Shown: positions 29,021 to 37,671 of the stretch, piece by piece
Layout of the letters: each line of letters starts with the position of its first letter
How positions within the stretch are numbered: position 1 is the stretch's first letter
NCBI RefSeq assembly: GCF_005876835.1
Contig: NZ_PPSW01000022.1
Location: 124,001-188,000, forward strand
DNA from: Pseudoalteromonas phenolica
Lineage (GTDB): Bacteria; Pseudomonadota; Gammaproteobacteria; Enterobacterales; Alteromonadaceae
Length of the DNA: 64,000 bases
Direction: 5' to 3'
Notes under the pieces: model-generated
Seen by the model: only the letters and a program-made list of their open reading frames with translations
What the model was told of the DNA's origin: nothing
The model's database searches: none
Made by a program: the position numbers and the translations under genes

Positions 29021-29173
29021 TCTTATCTCTTTGTAATTATTAGTTATATTTTCCTTAAGCCTTTTTTAATCTGTTCTTAATGGCTTCATCATCGCCTGCT
29101 TGCAAATAAAAAAGTAAAACAGTCACCAAGGCAGACAGCCATATTAATCAATTAAATACAAAAGGAATACAAC

Positions 29174-30613
29174 ATGAAGCGAACTTTTATTGCACTATCT
29201 CTACTAGCAGTTGTTAGCAGCGCCTCAGTTGCTGCTGAAAATACTCTAAATCACAACAAAGTGGCGGATGATTTTTTAACCACACTGAATAGTCAAAACC
29301 TGTTTAACATAGAAAACTTTGTGGTTTCTCATTTCTCAAAAGATGCGCTTTCACGTTGGGAAGGAACGGGCAAAGACAGGTATGTTGGCTACTCAATGAA
29401 TAAAGCACTTTACCTTGGCAATTTAGAAGTCTTGGATTCTAAATTGGAAAAAACAGAAAATGGCTTACAACATATTAGTACGCTTTATTCTAAAAACATT
29501 GATATGCAATACCGCATGGTAATCTATTTCAATAATGAGCAACAGCGCGCTATAACAGGTTGGTATATTGGGGAAAGCCCAAAAGACACCTCTCATCTTT
29601 CTAAATTATCGGATGATAGATTTGTCGAAGAAATAAAAAGCTATAGTACCAGATTGGCGAATAACGGCGCGTTTTCTGGCGCTATTTTACTCGCTAAAGG
29701 TGACAAAGTGCTCTTCTCTGCTGCACACGGATTAGCTTCAAGACGTTACGATGTACCAAATAATTTAAATACCAAATTCCAAATTGGTTCGATGAATAAG
29801 ATGTTTACCAGTACTGCTATTTTGCAGCTAGTTGAACAAGGTAAAATGTCACTAGACGACCCTATGACAAAGTATATTGACCCAACCCTTTTAGGTGAAG
29901 GAGATTTCTCAAAAATTAAAATTAAACATTTACTGAGTCATACATCGGGTATTGGAAATGGAGAAGGCTTTAATGCAATTCAAAATAAAGTCCGATCATT
30001 AAAAGATATAACCCCCCTACTTCCTTCCATTGATACGACCTTTGAACCCGGTTCAAGATGGCGATATAGCAATAATGGTATGATGCTGCTTGGGAAAATT
30101 ATCGAAAATGTGACCGGTGAAAGCTATTTCGACTACATTAACAAACACGTTTATGCAAAAGCAGATATGCGTAATAGCGGCAGTTTTGACTTAGACGTGC
30201 CCGTCAAGAATACGGCAAGGAACTATTGGTTTTCAGTAGAAACCGGCCAAATCACCGAGAATTTAATGTTTCAATCTGTTAAGGGTGGCCCTGCTGGCGG
30301 GGGTTACTCTACAGTGTCAGATCTTCATAAATTTGCGATTGCACTGCAAAATGGCAAATTAATAAGCAAATCCCTCGCTCAACAAGCACTAAGTGCAAAA
30401 CCAGAGCTTAATGCTAATAACTGGGGGTATGGCTTTTCAATAAGAGGCGACGAAGAAAATACCATTATTGGTCATAACGGTCAGCACCTCGGTATGACCG
30501 CTCGTTTAAATATGTATCAAGAAAAAGGCTATATCTTAGTTGTGTTAGGTAATTATGAGTCTTCAGCTTGGCCTGTTATCGCAAAAGTAAACCAACTTAT
30601 GAAACGACTGTAA
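29174..30613 (+). CDS. Periplasmic serine hydrolase, beta-lactamase (class C/PBP4*) fold
   Basis: A 479-residue protein with signal peptide (cut near ...SVAA, 20-21). An N-terminal domain of about 140 residues with a DUF3471-like look precedes the catalytic domain. The active site shows SMNK (the SxxK motif, near Ser206), YSN near 297 and GHNGQ near 433 in place of KTG. This fold covers esterases, D-aminopeptidases and beta-lactamases; the HNG variant is common in esterase or peptidase members, so antibiotic resistance should not be assumed. AAAGGA precedes the start. Confidence 0.85.
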   Translation: MKRTFIALSLLAVVSSASVAAENTLNHNKVADDFLTTLNSQNLFNIENFVVSHFSKDALSRWEGTGKDRYVGYSMNKALYLGNLEVLDSKLEKTENGLQHISTLYSKNIDMQYRMVIYFNNEQQRAITGWYIGESPKDTSHLSKLSDDRFVEEIKSYSTRLANNGAFSGAILLAKGDKVLFSAAHGLASRRYDVPNNLNTKFQIGSMNKMFTSTAILQLVEQGKMSLDDPMTKYIDPTLLGEGDFSKIKIKHLLSHTSGIGNGEGFNAIQNKVRSLKDITPLLPSIDTTFEPGSRWRYSNNGMMLLGKIIENVTGESYFDYINKHVYAKADMRNSGSFDLDVPVKNTARNYWFSVETGQITENLMFQSVKGGPAGGGYSTVSDLHKFAIALQNGKLISKSLAQQALSAKPELNANNWGYGFSIRGDEENTIIGHNGQHLGMTARLNMYQEKGYILVVLGNYESSAWPVIAKVNQLMKRL

Positions 30614-30633
30614 TTATTCTTCACTTCACCATA

Positions 30634-30660
30634 AGCAGCTAGGATTTTATCCTGGCTGTT
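30634..30660 (+). terminator. Hairpin after the serine hydrolase gene
   Basis: AGCAGCTAGGA and TCCTGGCTGTT pair over 11 positions (two G-U pairs) with a short loop. It follows the hydrolase stop by about 20 bases. The T run after it is weak. Confidence 0.5.
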
Positions 30661-30837
30661 TCATAGCCTCACTATTTCAAACCCAAACCACAAAATTAAC
30701 GTATTTAGATTTCAACAAATTTAAATTTTTGTTTGAAACTATTTAAACGAAACATTTCGCCCATATATTGATAAATATTGAACTTTAATACAAATAATCG
30801 CACAAATTACTGATTGGCTTTATTTTTGAGGGGTCTT

Positions 30838-31703
30838 ATGAAACGAGTCGTGTTGTTTTTAATTACAAACCTAGCGGTGATGATCGTGTTAGGTGTTGTC
30901 TTATCCATCCTGATGAGTGTCTTTGGTATTAGTAACCGAAGCCTTGGTGGTATTTTAATGATATCTACAGTTTTTGGTTTTGGTGGTGCTTTCATTTCAC
31001 TATTCATGTCGAAATGGATGGCCAAGAAATCGACTGGAGCTTATGTCATTGAGCAACCAAGAAATGAAATTGAACATTGGTTAATGACAACGGTTGCGCG
31101 CAAGCTGAGCAAGTAGGTATTAAAATGCCTGAAGTGGCAATTTACGACAGCCCAGAAATGAATGCGTTTGCAACTGGCCCAAGTAAAAACAATAGCCTAG
31201 TTGCTGTAAGTACAGGGCTGATGCACAACATGACCCGTGATGAAGCAGAAGCTGTACTTGCTCATGAAGTTTCTCACGTTGCTAATGGCGATATGGTTAC
31301 CCTGACTTTGATACAAGGTGTTGTGAATACCTTTGTTATCTTCATCTCTAAAGTACTTGCAGGTATCGTTGATAACTTCTTAAACAGCGATGAAGAAGGT
31401 GAAAACAGTGGTGGAAGTTGGACTTATTTCATTTTTGATATGATTTTCCAAATCATCTTTGGCATTTTAGCTTCAGTCGTAGTGGCTTACTTTAGTCGTA
31501 AACGAGAATTTGCTGCAGACAGTGGTGCAGCGCAATTAGTTGGTGCACATAAAATGCGAGCAGCACTTGAGCGCCTGCGTACCAACCATGAATCACAGCT
31601 TGAAGGCTCAATGATGGCGTTTGGTATTGCATCTGGTAAGAGCATTGTTGATATGTTTGCTTCTCACCCACCACTTGAACAGCGTATTAATGCGCTGAGA
31701 TAA
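30838..31703 (+). pseudogene. htpX: htpX membrane protease gene with a single-base frameshift
   Basis: HtpX is a zinc metalloprotease of the inner membrane involved in membrane protein quality control. The first 92 codons from ATG 30838 (GAGGGG before it) encode two helices and [12 protein letters not shown], then hit TAG at 31114-31116. The remainder continues in another frame from about 31101: [21 protein letters not shown], zinc site HEVSH, then two more helices and REFAAD. Inserting one base near 31100 restores a full-length family member. Either a real loss-of-function mutation or a sequence error. The catalytic part without its N-terminal helices is unlikely to work. Confidence 0.88.
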
Positions 31704-31718
31704 CCGTCAATAACATTA

Positions 31719-31748
31719 AAAAAGGAGTACTAACTAGTACTCCTTTTT
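31719..31748. terminator. Bidirectional rho-independent terminator
   Basis: AAAAAAGGAGTACTA and TAGTACTCCTTTTT form a stem with A and T runs on both sides. It separates htpX from the convergent carbonic-anhydrase-like gene. Confidence 0.92.
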
Positions 31749-31768
31749 ATACTTCTTCTCAGTCTGCC

Positions 31769-32608
31769 TTATTCAATGTCTGAAATAAGCGCCGGATTAA
31801 CAACTAGGTTACGCACACCATGAGCGTGGTCTTCGTTGAATGCGTTACCTTTACACCACTCACCGACTGTCTCGATATTTACCTTAGCAACACGTGGGCG
31901 AACGCTCCAGCTCACTTGTAAAGGCGAACCTTGCTCATTGTAGCTTGGACCCGTTGTTGAACCCGCATATTGTACTGGCGCACCTGTAAAGTTAGGAATA
32001 TTCAGCGCTTGGTAGTAGCCATTTTGCTTACCAAACTTTGTTAAATCATCAAAATCTAACGCATTTTTGTCGTTTACAAGTACATACACTTGCGCTTCTA
32101 CACGTAATTGTGGATTAGCAATTGAGTCGCTTAAACAAGCACCCAGTGTTGGGCCTGGTTTTACTTGCGCTGTTGTATGAACATAGTGAAGTTCAATGGT
32201 GTCGCCCGGGAATAGACCACCCGTTTTAGAAGGACAAATTTGGCCTTTAACTGCTTTTAACTCTTTCTTCGAAAGTTCACCGTTATAAACAAATCCAGTT
32301 TCAAAACCTTTACCGTTACCATTGCCAGCATATTTAGTGAATTCGCCGCCTTTATGCTCAGCATTTTTATGGAAGTGGATGTTACACAAGTTCATTTCTT
32401 TATGAGAAGGCGCAGCATTAAAAGCGATGTTGTTTTCTCCCTCTAAAGTATCAATATCACGCGGAGATTGCGGGCCAAAACCTTTACCCTCGGTATTTTT
32501 AGCTAGGTTAGCACGCTGATCTGCAATCACCTTGTCAGATACATCTGCTGTAGCAGCAAACGAAAGCACAGAGGCAATGCTCATTGCTAATAGAGATTTC
32601 ATTTTCAT
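31769..32608 (-). CDS. Delta-class carbonic anhydrase-like secreted protein
   Basis: A 279-residue protein with a signal peptide (cut after ...FAATA, about 21). The region MNLCNIHFHKNAEHKGGEF and later ELHYVHTTAQ supply a cluster of histidines like the zinc site of delta-class carbonic anhydrases, first known from marine diatoms and since found in bacterial genomes. Cysteines near the His motif, in GQICPS, in GACLSD and in EWCKG may form disulfides, fitting a periplasmic enzyme. It would interconvert CO2 and bicarbonate. The assignment rests on motif memory, not a search. It is a single-gene unit. Confidence 0.65.
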   Translation of the reverse strand: MKMKSLLAMSIASVLSFAATADVSDKVIADQRANLAKNTEGKGFGPQSPRDIDTLEGENNIAFNAAPSHKEMNLCNIHFHKNAEHKGGEFTKYAGNGNGKGFETGFVYNGELSKKELKAVKGQICPSKTGGLFPGDTIELHYVHTTAQVKPGPTLGACLSDSIANPQLRVEAQVYVLVNDKNALDFDDLTKFGKQNGYYQALNIPNFTGAPVQYAGSTTGPSYNEQGSPLQVSWSVRPRVAKVNIETVGEWCKGNAFNEDHAHGVRNLVVNPALISDIE

Positions 32609-32858
32609 AATTTTTCCCAGTTATTTAGTTTTGCACTTCTAATGCCCTAGAAACATCTAGATACAATTGGAAATACTTAATCATTAAAACTGGGTCGAAT
32701 TATGCTTAATTACCCAAAATAGAAATTTAAATGAGACAAATAACACCAAAACAGGAACAAATACGGAAAAACACGCATTCGATTCGATATTATTTGTTTA
32801 TCAATAAATTTTACTCTTACAAAAACAACTCTAACGAAAAAATTTGCTTTTTAAAAAC

Positions 32859-33920
32859 TCAGCCTTTGTTCGTCATATTCTTTAAAAAAGACAGTCTCTT
32901 TTTCTCATTTTCACTGGGGACATAGGCAGTTCGCTCAATTGTTGTAATATCTATGCTTTGAAAAATAAGTTTCTGTATTTCTGACTTTCCAAAGCGTGAA
33001 GGCTCTGCAGGGTGTGTTGAGCGTTTTTCAATGGTAAATGTAGTGAGTTCATATTGACTACTATTTGACAACACACTTTGATGCGCTTTTAACATTGCCT
33101 GTTTATTACCCGACGCCAATCTTGTTTCGGTTACTAAAGATGCAAGCGGTTTACCCGCGGAAAATAAATTGGCTCTTACTCTGTATAACCCGGACTCTTC
33201 AACATTAATGTCAATCGGAAACACCAGATCTGCCTCCTCAACATATGGCTGTGAGCCTCCAATGATCGTCGCACTCTTTTGGTTGTAATTAATTTGCGCA
33301 ACCAGTGGGATTTCATCGCCATTCACATTCGCCAATGCAGTGATCTGTAAGTTTGTAGGATACTCACTGTCGCCCCGTATTTTTGTAATGTATCCATCTT
33401 GTGAGTGTTGCATCGTATAACTAGATAGGGTCTTACGCGTATCAGCATTCTGAACTTTCAACTTCACACCATAAATATCGCTTCCTTTGACCAGAACCTT
33501 AATAGTCTCAGGTGCAACAAAATGATATTTATTTAGCACCATGGATATTTTGACATTATTATCTTGCGTGACCATAGTCACTGGCTCGAAATAATTTGGA
33601 TTTAACAGACTAAAGTCATTTAAGGAAAGCGGATGAGAATAAGGCGGAAATTTTAACGTTTGCTCGTATTTAGTTGCGATGATTTTAGCAGATTCAACGA
33701 CTGACTGATCAAAGCTGGTAGGCATAGGCTTGTTTGTCTCTGGAATGGTTTCTTGCGAAGATTCCATTTCATCAACTTGGTTGATTACATTTGCTGTTTT
33801 TATCGCTGTATGTGATCGATTTACAATGTTTTGTTTCGAACCTAAAAAATACCAAATGCTTATACAGCTAATAGCAACGAGTCCAACGACGATTTTGTTC
33901 TTTTGCATAGTGTTGACCAT
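32859..33920 (-). CDS. Membrane-anchored periplasmic protein, possibly DUF4785
   Basis: A 353-residue protein with one N-terminal hydrophobic helix (VVGLVAISCISIWYFLG, about 11-27) lacking an obvious cleavage site, then a long soluble part. Beta-rich sequence and ESGLYRVRANLFSAGKPL resemble proteins labelled DUF4785, but I am not sure. An alternative ATG lies four codons in. It follows the lipase gene on the same strand by about 50 bases, so the two may be coexpressed, for example as lipase and accessory protein; nothing in the sequence proves this. Confidence 0.6.
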   Translation of the reverse strand: MVNTMQKNKIVVGLVAISCISIWYFLGSKQNIVNRSHTAIKTANVINQVDEMESSQETIPETNKPMPTSFDQSVVESAKIIATKYEQTLKFPPYSHPLSLNDFSLLNPNYFEPVTMVTQDNNVKISMVLNKYHFVAPETIKVLVKGSDIYGVKLKVQNADTRKTLSSYTMQHSQDGYITKIRGDSEYPTNLQITALANVNGDEIPLVAQINYNQKSATIIGGSQPYVEEADLVFPIDINVEESGLYRVRANLFSAGKPLASLVTETRLASGNKQAMLKAHQSVLSNSSQYELTTFTIEKRSTHPAEPSRFGKSEIQKLIFQSIDITTIERTAYVPSENEKKRLSFLKNMTNKG

Positions 33921-33970
33921 ATAAGGCCGTAAATTTATACGGCCTTAATAACATTACTCAATTTGAAAAT

Positions 33971-35032
33971 TTATAACGTGTTGTAAATCAATTTAGACAT
34001 ACTTTGAGAGTCAGATTGACTCACATATTTGTAATGTGTTTTAAAGATCCAAAATCCATAATCTTGCTGATAAGTAGAAAATGAAATTGTATCGCCATTA
34101 TCCAATCTTAAAGCGTCATTCGCCGCTGTCACCTTTCCTCTTTGCTTGTTCAGAATGATAGATAAATGATCATAGTTATCAGACATCAACATTGGATAGT
34201 GATTTGGCATAAAGCTTGTCACTGCATCACCTTGTGATGAAATCTTGCCATTAAAAGCGATGCTTGAAGAGCAGCTACCGAAGTCACCAGCTTTACTTGA
34301 ACCACAACTCGAATGCGAGGCTACTACGCTATCATCTTTGCCTTTTAAAAATAACTTTGTCGCACCGAGGAATAGATCGCCCTCACCTACGAATCTAAGT
34401 CTTGGTGCTCTGTCACTCGGTAATGCTGCCAATTGACGCGCGTTATTTACTTTAAGGTCGTTCAAAACACCTAATTTATCGGTTAATGGGCCGCCCAACC
34501 AAGCCTGCAAAGCAGCTTCTATCAGGGGGTTCCAAGATGTTGCACCTTGAGTCACATTCACTGCCAAATCAGCTAATTCACTGCCGCCACCAGCACCTGC
34601 AATATCAAATGTTGCAATTATATTGAGCGGCTTAAGTCCTGCTGCACTTAACCAGTTTGCTTGGTTATCAATTATATAGCGTGCGACCAGATCACCTGTT
34701 GAGTGTGTAACAAGTACACAACCTTGATCACATACGCCACGTTCACTCATCGACTTTAATTTTGGCCAAACGTAGTCTGTGGCAATTTTACCTTTAACGC
34801 GTTCAAACGAGGGCCAATCTATTCTTTCATCAGCCAAAGCGCCCCAATAATCTGCCCAATAGCTCTCGCCATCACTGCTAACTGAATTTGGCGAACCAAA
34901 CAATAATTGTTGCGGTTGAAAACCATGAATTAAAACAGTTTTATAATTTGCTGCACTTGCAACATTAGTTAGTGTTAAAGCCCATACTGCAAAAACTAAG
35001 CTTGTTATTTTCATTGTGTTCAGATTGCCCAT
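33971..35032 (-). CDS. Secreted alpha/beta-hydrolase, lipase-like
   Basis: A 353-residue protein with a signal peptide ending ...TNVASA. The mature start YKTVLIHGFQPQQL carries the HG oxyanion motif of lipases, and VLVTHSTGDLVARY has the nucleophile Ser in HSTGD rather than the usual GHSxG. Cysteines in CDQGC and in SSCGSS suggest disulfides outside the cytoplasm. ATG 35032 is chosen because GGAGG ends 6 bases before it; an upstream TTG at 35044 overlaps that site. A triacylglycerol or ester substrate is likely. The leader has a strong hairpin and a FadR-like sequence. Confidence 0.78.
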   Translation of the reverse strand: MGNLNTMKITSLVFAVWALTLTNVASAANYKTVLIHGFQPQQLLFGSPNSVSSDGESYWADYWGALADERIDWPSFERVKGKIATDYVWPKLKSMSERGVCDQGCVLVTHSTGDLVARYIIDNQANWLSAAGLKPLNIIATFDIAGAGGGSELADLAVNVTQGATSWNPLIEAALQAWLGGPLTDKLGVLNDLKVNNARQLAALPSDRAPRLRFVGEGDLFLGATKLFLKGKDDSVVASHSSCGSSKAGDFGSCSSSIAFNGKISSQGDAVTSFMPNHYPMLMSDNYDHLSIILNKQRGKVTAANDALRLDNGDTISFSTYQQDYGFWIFKTHYKYVSQSDSQSMSKLIYNTL

Positions 35033-35059
35033 TGCAACCTCCAAGTTTCTTGCAAAAAT

Positions 35060-35089
35060 AACCTGATTTCGATTACGCGAAATCAGGTT
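35060..35089 (-). promoter_or_regulatory. Perfect hairpin in the lipase leader, attenuator-like
   Basis: AACCTGATTTCG and CGAAATCAGGTT are perfect 12-base arms around a 6-base loop. On the minus strand the stem is followed by TTATTTTT, then the lipase ribosome site 16 to 20 bases later. It has the form of a terminator placed between promoter and gene, so transcription into the lipase gene could be attenuated there. Confidence 0.55.
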
Positions 35090-35100
35090 TCCCGTGCGAC

Positions 35101-35117
35101 ATCTGGTATGACATCTG
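35101..35117. promoter_or_regulatory. FadR-like operator candidate upstream of the lipase gene
   Basis: ATCTGGTATGACATCTG resembles FadR sites, which share CTGGT-NN-GAC. It lies 70 bases before the lipase start. FadR responds to long-chain acyl-CoA, a product of lipid breakdown, so the link is sensible, but one 17-base match is weak evidence. An overlapping inverted CTGG/CCAG pair (35103-35122) is another reading. Confidence 0.35.
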
Positions 35118-35317
35118 TCCAGACGTATTTAGAGTATTAGATCGAAATATAAACATTTGCAATATTTCATTTACATTCATTCACGTTTTATGTCAGAGAT
35201 TTGAAAGTTTATTGAAGGTAATTCGGCTTAACTGACTCATTAAAATAAAAAATTTATAAATCTAAATTTGAGGGTTTTCCGTAGAAACAGGGTTGTTTTT
35301 ATAAAATTTAAAAAAGT

Positions 35318-35569
35318 ATGGATTTATTAGAGCATGAAGTTTCACGCATAATCGAAATGGCGTGGGAAGATAGAACACCATTTGAAGCAATAAATTCGCT
35401 TTATGGTTTAAATGAAACGCAAGTTATTAATTTAATGCGTAAAGAAATGAAACCCAGCAGCTTCAAAATGTGGCGAAAACGCATGGCAGGACGAGAAACT
35501 AAACATTTAAAGTTACGCAACCCTGACATTTCACGCGGATATTGTAAAACGCAATATAAGCACCGCTAA
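35318..35569 (+). CDS. TIGR03643 family small protein
   Basis: An 83-residue basic soluble protein. RIIEMAWEDRTPFEAINSLY, then VINLMRKEMKPSSFKMWRKR and GRETKH follow the pattern of the TIGR03643 (DUF2805) family. The helix-turn-helix-like spacing and positive charge hint at nucleic-acid binding, but no function is established. It is a single gene convergent with the LRR kinase. Confidence 0.82.
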   Translation: MDLLEHEVSRIIEMAWEDRTPFEAINSLYGLNETQVINLMRKEMKPSSFKMWRKRMAGRETKHLKLRNPDISRGYCKTQYKHR

Positions 35570-35624
35570 ATAGTGCCCATATTACGTTTCTGATTGATTT
35601 ATTTTGCAAATATAATTTGAGAGC

Positions 35625-36956
35625 TTATTCAGCCAATAAAACTTTGATGTCTGCAAAGTTTGGTCGAAGCGTAATATTGTCATTCAAACATGCATCTCTA
35701 AGGGATATTAGCTTAGCTATCGTGCTGTTATCACTTTCATTTAACTGGCTTTGTTTCAGCAAATCATCTAACAGATTACCAAACGCTCTGACTTCAATTC
35801 GCTCAAATTGCTGTTGCTGAACTCCTGACAAATTATGTAACTGCGTCGCAGCGCCAAAATCACCGAACATCACATGTCCCTGTTCATTAATCATTGTGTT
35901 ATGTGCGTAAAAATCACCATGACTGACTTGCTGATTATGTAAATGCGATAATACATCTGCTAACTGTTTAGCAATGTTGCTGATTGTTTCAATAGAATAT
36001 TGCGTGCCTTCAACAAATGTGTCTCTTGTACAGGTTTCATAGTTTGGTGGCAGGCCAAGATTTTCATAGCCTTTTGGTATTAAATCCATAAGTAGGGCCA
36101 AGAAATCTGGTTCTGAAATATGCGCAAATGTATTGATTAAATTTTCATGCTGACCCGCTGTTAAACAAGCATTTAACTCATCTTCTGGGTAACCATCACT
36201 GGTTTTTCCGCCTTTAAACACCTTAATGGCAATGTCAGTGTCAGTGTCAGCATTAGTTAATTTGCCTTGATAAATTACACCCGATGCGCCCTGACCTATT
36301 TGCTCATTGAGTACAATATCATTCTGTTCATACTGGGTAATACCTGAATGTACTTTGTGCTCACCAACCAATGGATTACCAGATAGCGCCAACCATGCCA
36401 ATTTTGGCAGTTTAAATAAACCCGCTGGGACTGAAGTTAGTTCATTTGCTGAAAGTCTAACTAACTCTAATTGCTTGCACTGTGTAAAACTTTCTGGAAT
36501 TGAAGCAAGTTTATTGCCGGCTAATGCTAACTTCTTTAGCTGACTTAATTGACCAAAGCTGTGTGGTAATTGAGTTAGACGATTGTCGGTTAAAATCAAC
36601 CAGCGTAAGTTTCTTGGTAGTGATGTTTCACTGATTGACTCGATTTGATTCGATTTAAATCCAACCATGTCTAAATTGATGCATTTTCCTAACACGTCAG
36701 GGAAAACTTTAAACTGATTAAACGATAAAAATAGTACTTTTAAGTTTTTGAGTTGAACAAAGCTGTCTGGTAATTCTGATAGCAGATTATTTGAGAGATC
36801 TAACACTTCAAGTGTGTTTGATAAAGAAAGGATTTCTTCAGGAAATTCAGATAAGTTTTCGACTAATTGCAGCCTTTTGTAACCTTGGTACTTCCCTGCT
36901 TTTAAATCATTTAGATTATGACATTGTCGCTCTGCTGCTGTTAGTCCTGAGATCAC
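35625..36956 (-). CDS. Leucine-rich-repeat protein kinase
   Basis: A 443-residue cytoplasmic protein with two parts. Residues about 25-205 hold about seven leucine-rich repeats (LEVLDLSNNLLSELPDSF, LKKLALAGNKLASIPESF). Residues about 215-443 form a eukaryotic-type kinase: glycine loop IGQGASGVIYQG, ATP-binding Lys in IAIKVFKGG, catalytic HGDFYAHN (Asp in the HxDxxxxN pattern) and metal-binding DFG in FGDFGAAT. The catalytic residues are intact. No signal peptide or membrane helix was seen. It may act on host or self proteins or in an interbacterial setting; its neighbours do not explain it. Confidence 0.9.
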   Translation of the reverse strand: MISGLTAAERQCHNLNDLKAGKYQGYKRLQLVENLSEFPEEILSLSNTLEVLDLSNNLLSELPDSFVQLKNLKVLFLSFNQFKVFPDVLGKCINLDMVGFKSNQIESISETSLPRNLRWLILTDNRLTQLPHSFGQLSQLKKLALAGNKLASIPESFTQCKQLELVRLSANELTSVPAGLFKLPKLAWLALSGNPLVGEHKVHSGITQYEQNDIVLNEQIGQGASGVIYQGKLTNADTDTDIAIKVFKGGKTSDGYPEDELNACLTAGQHENLINTFAHISEPDFLALLMDLIPKGYENLGLPPNYETCTRDTFVEGTQYSIETISNIAKQLADVLSHLHNQQVSHGDFYAHNTMINEQGHVMFGDFGAATQLHNLSGVQQQQFERIEVRAFGNLLDDLLKQSQLNESDNSTIAKLISLRDACLNDNITLRPNFADIKVLLAE

Positions 36957-37100
36957 GCTTCTTCGCCTCCTAAAATTAAAGGCGAGAGTTTAACTTATCT
37001 TTATGAATGATTCAGTAATGACGAAGCATATTCTATTTTTTAGCTTCAAAACAAGCAAAGCGCGATTAATACGCACTTTGTCAGTTAGTTTATAAAAAGC

Positions 37101-37637
37101 CTAAAAGCTCGAGTCTGGCTCTTGCAAAAAAGCGATTTCTTCTTGGGTAGATTCTCTGCCTAAAATTTCATTACGATGTGGATAACGGCCAAACCTGTCT
37201 ATGATCACTTTATGTTTAAGTTCAAACTCTAGATTATTTTCGTTGCCATGTGCAGTATAGAGCTTTACTGCTTCTTCATGAATGCGTTTTGACTCACTGT
37301 GCATGAATGGCAGATAAAAGAAGCTACGTTTCTCAACCTCAACTAATTTATCAAAACCATTTTTAATGGCTTGCTGAGCAAGTGCCAAGGCGAGCGGATC
37401 TGCAGCAAAAGCTTGTGGCGTATCTCGATGTATATTCCTTGAAAATTGATCGAGAATAATCACTTCTGCAAGACTAGACTCTGCATTCTCTCGCCATTCA
37501 AACAACTCTCCTAGAACCGCTTGTTGATGTAATGCGCCAAAGCGTCGAACAATTTCAGTATCAAACGCTAAATCTTTTTGCCACCACATCTTTGGTGAGA
37601 TTTCATTAAACCAAAAATCGAATACTTGTTGGTACAT
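37101..37637 (-). CDS. DUF924 family protein
   Basis: A 178-residue soluble helical protein. FWFNEISPKMWWQKDLAFD, then VIILDQFSRNIHRDTPQAFA and FFYLPFMHSE are the hallmark stretches of DUF924, a family of TPR-like fold with no firmly known function. ATG 37637 is preferred to an ATG three codons upstream because AGGA is spaced 9 bases from it. It lies 34 bases downstream in sequence from the MerR-methyltransferase stop region and on the same strand. Confidence 0.9.
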   Translation of the reverse strand: MYQQVFDFWFNEISPKMWWQKDLAFDTEIVRRFGALHQQAVLGELFEWRENAESSLAEVIILDQFSRNIHRDTPQAFAADPLALALAQQAIKNGFDKLVEVEKRSFFYLPFMHSESKRIHEEAVKLYTAHGNENNLEFELKHKVIIDRFGRYPHRNEILGRESTQEEIAFLQEPDSSF

Positions 37638-37671
37638 AACGAACATCCTAACTAACTATTTATGCTTAACT

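Noticed and set aside
30732..30766. A heat-shock (sigma-32) promoter for htpX: TTTGAAA and CCCATATA
   Set aside because: The two boxes are about 21 bases apart, longer than the usual 13-17, so I do not claim it, although htpX is heat-shock controlled in Escherichia coli.
32731..32925. A 64-residue plus-strand open frame in the gap before the membrane-anchored protein gene
   Set aside because: Composition is that of AT-rich non-coding DNA (runs of Lys, Asn and Phe), there is no ribosome site, and its end overlaps the convergent gene; more likely chance.
35098..35122. A GntR operator of the phnW type in the lipase leader
   Set aside because: CTGGT is present but the second half ACCAG is not at the right distance; the FadR-like reading fits better.
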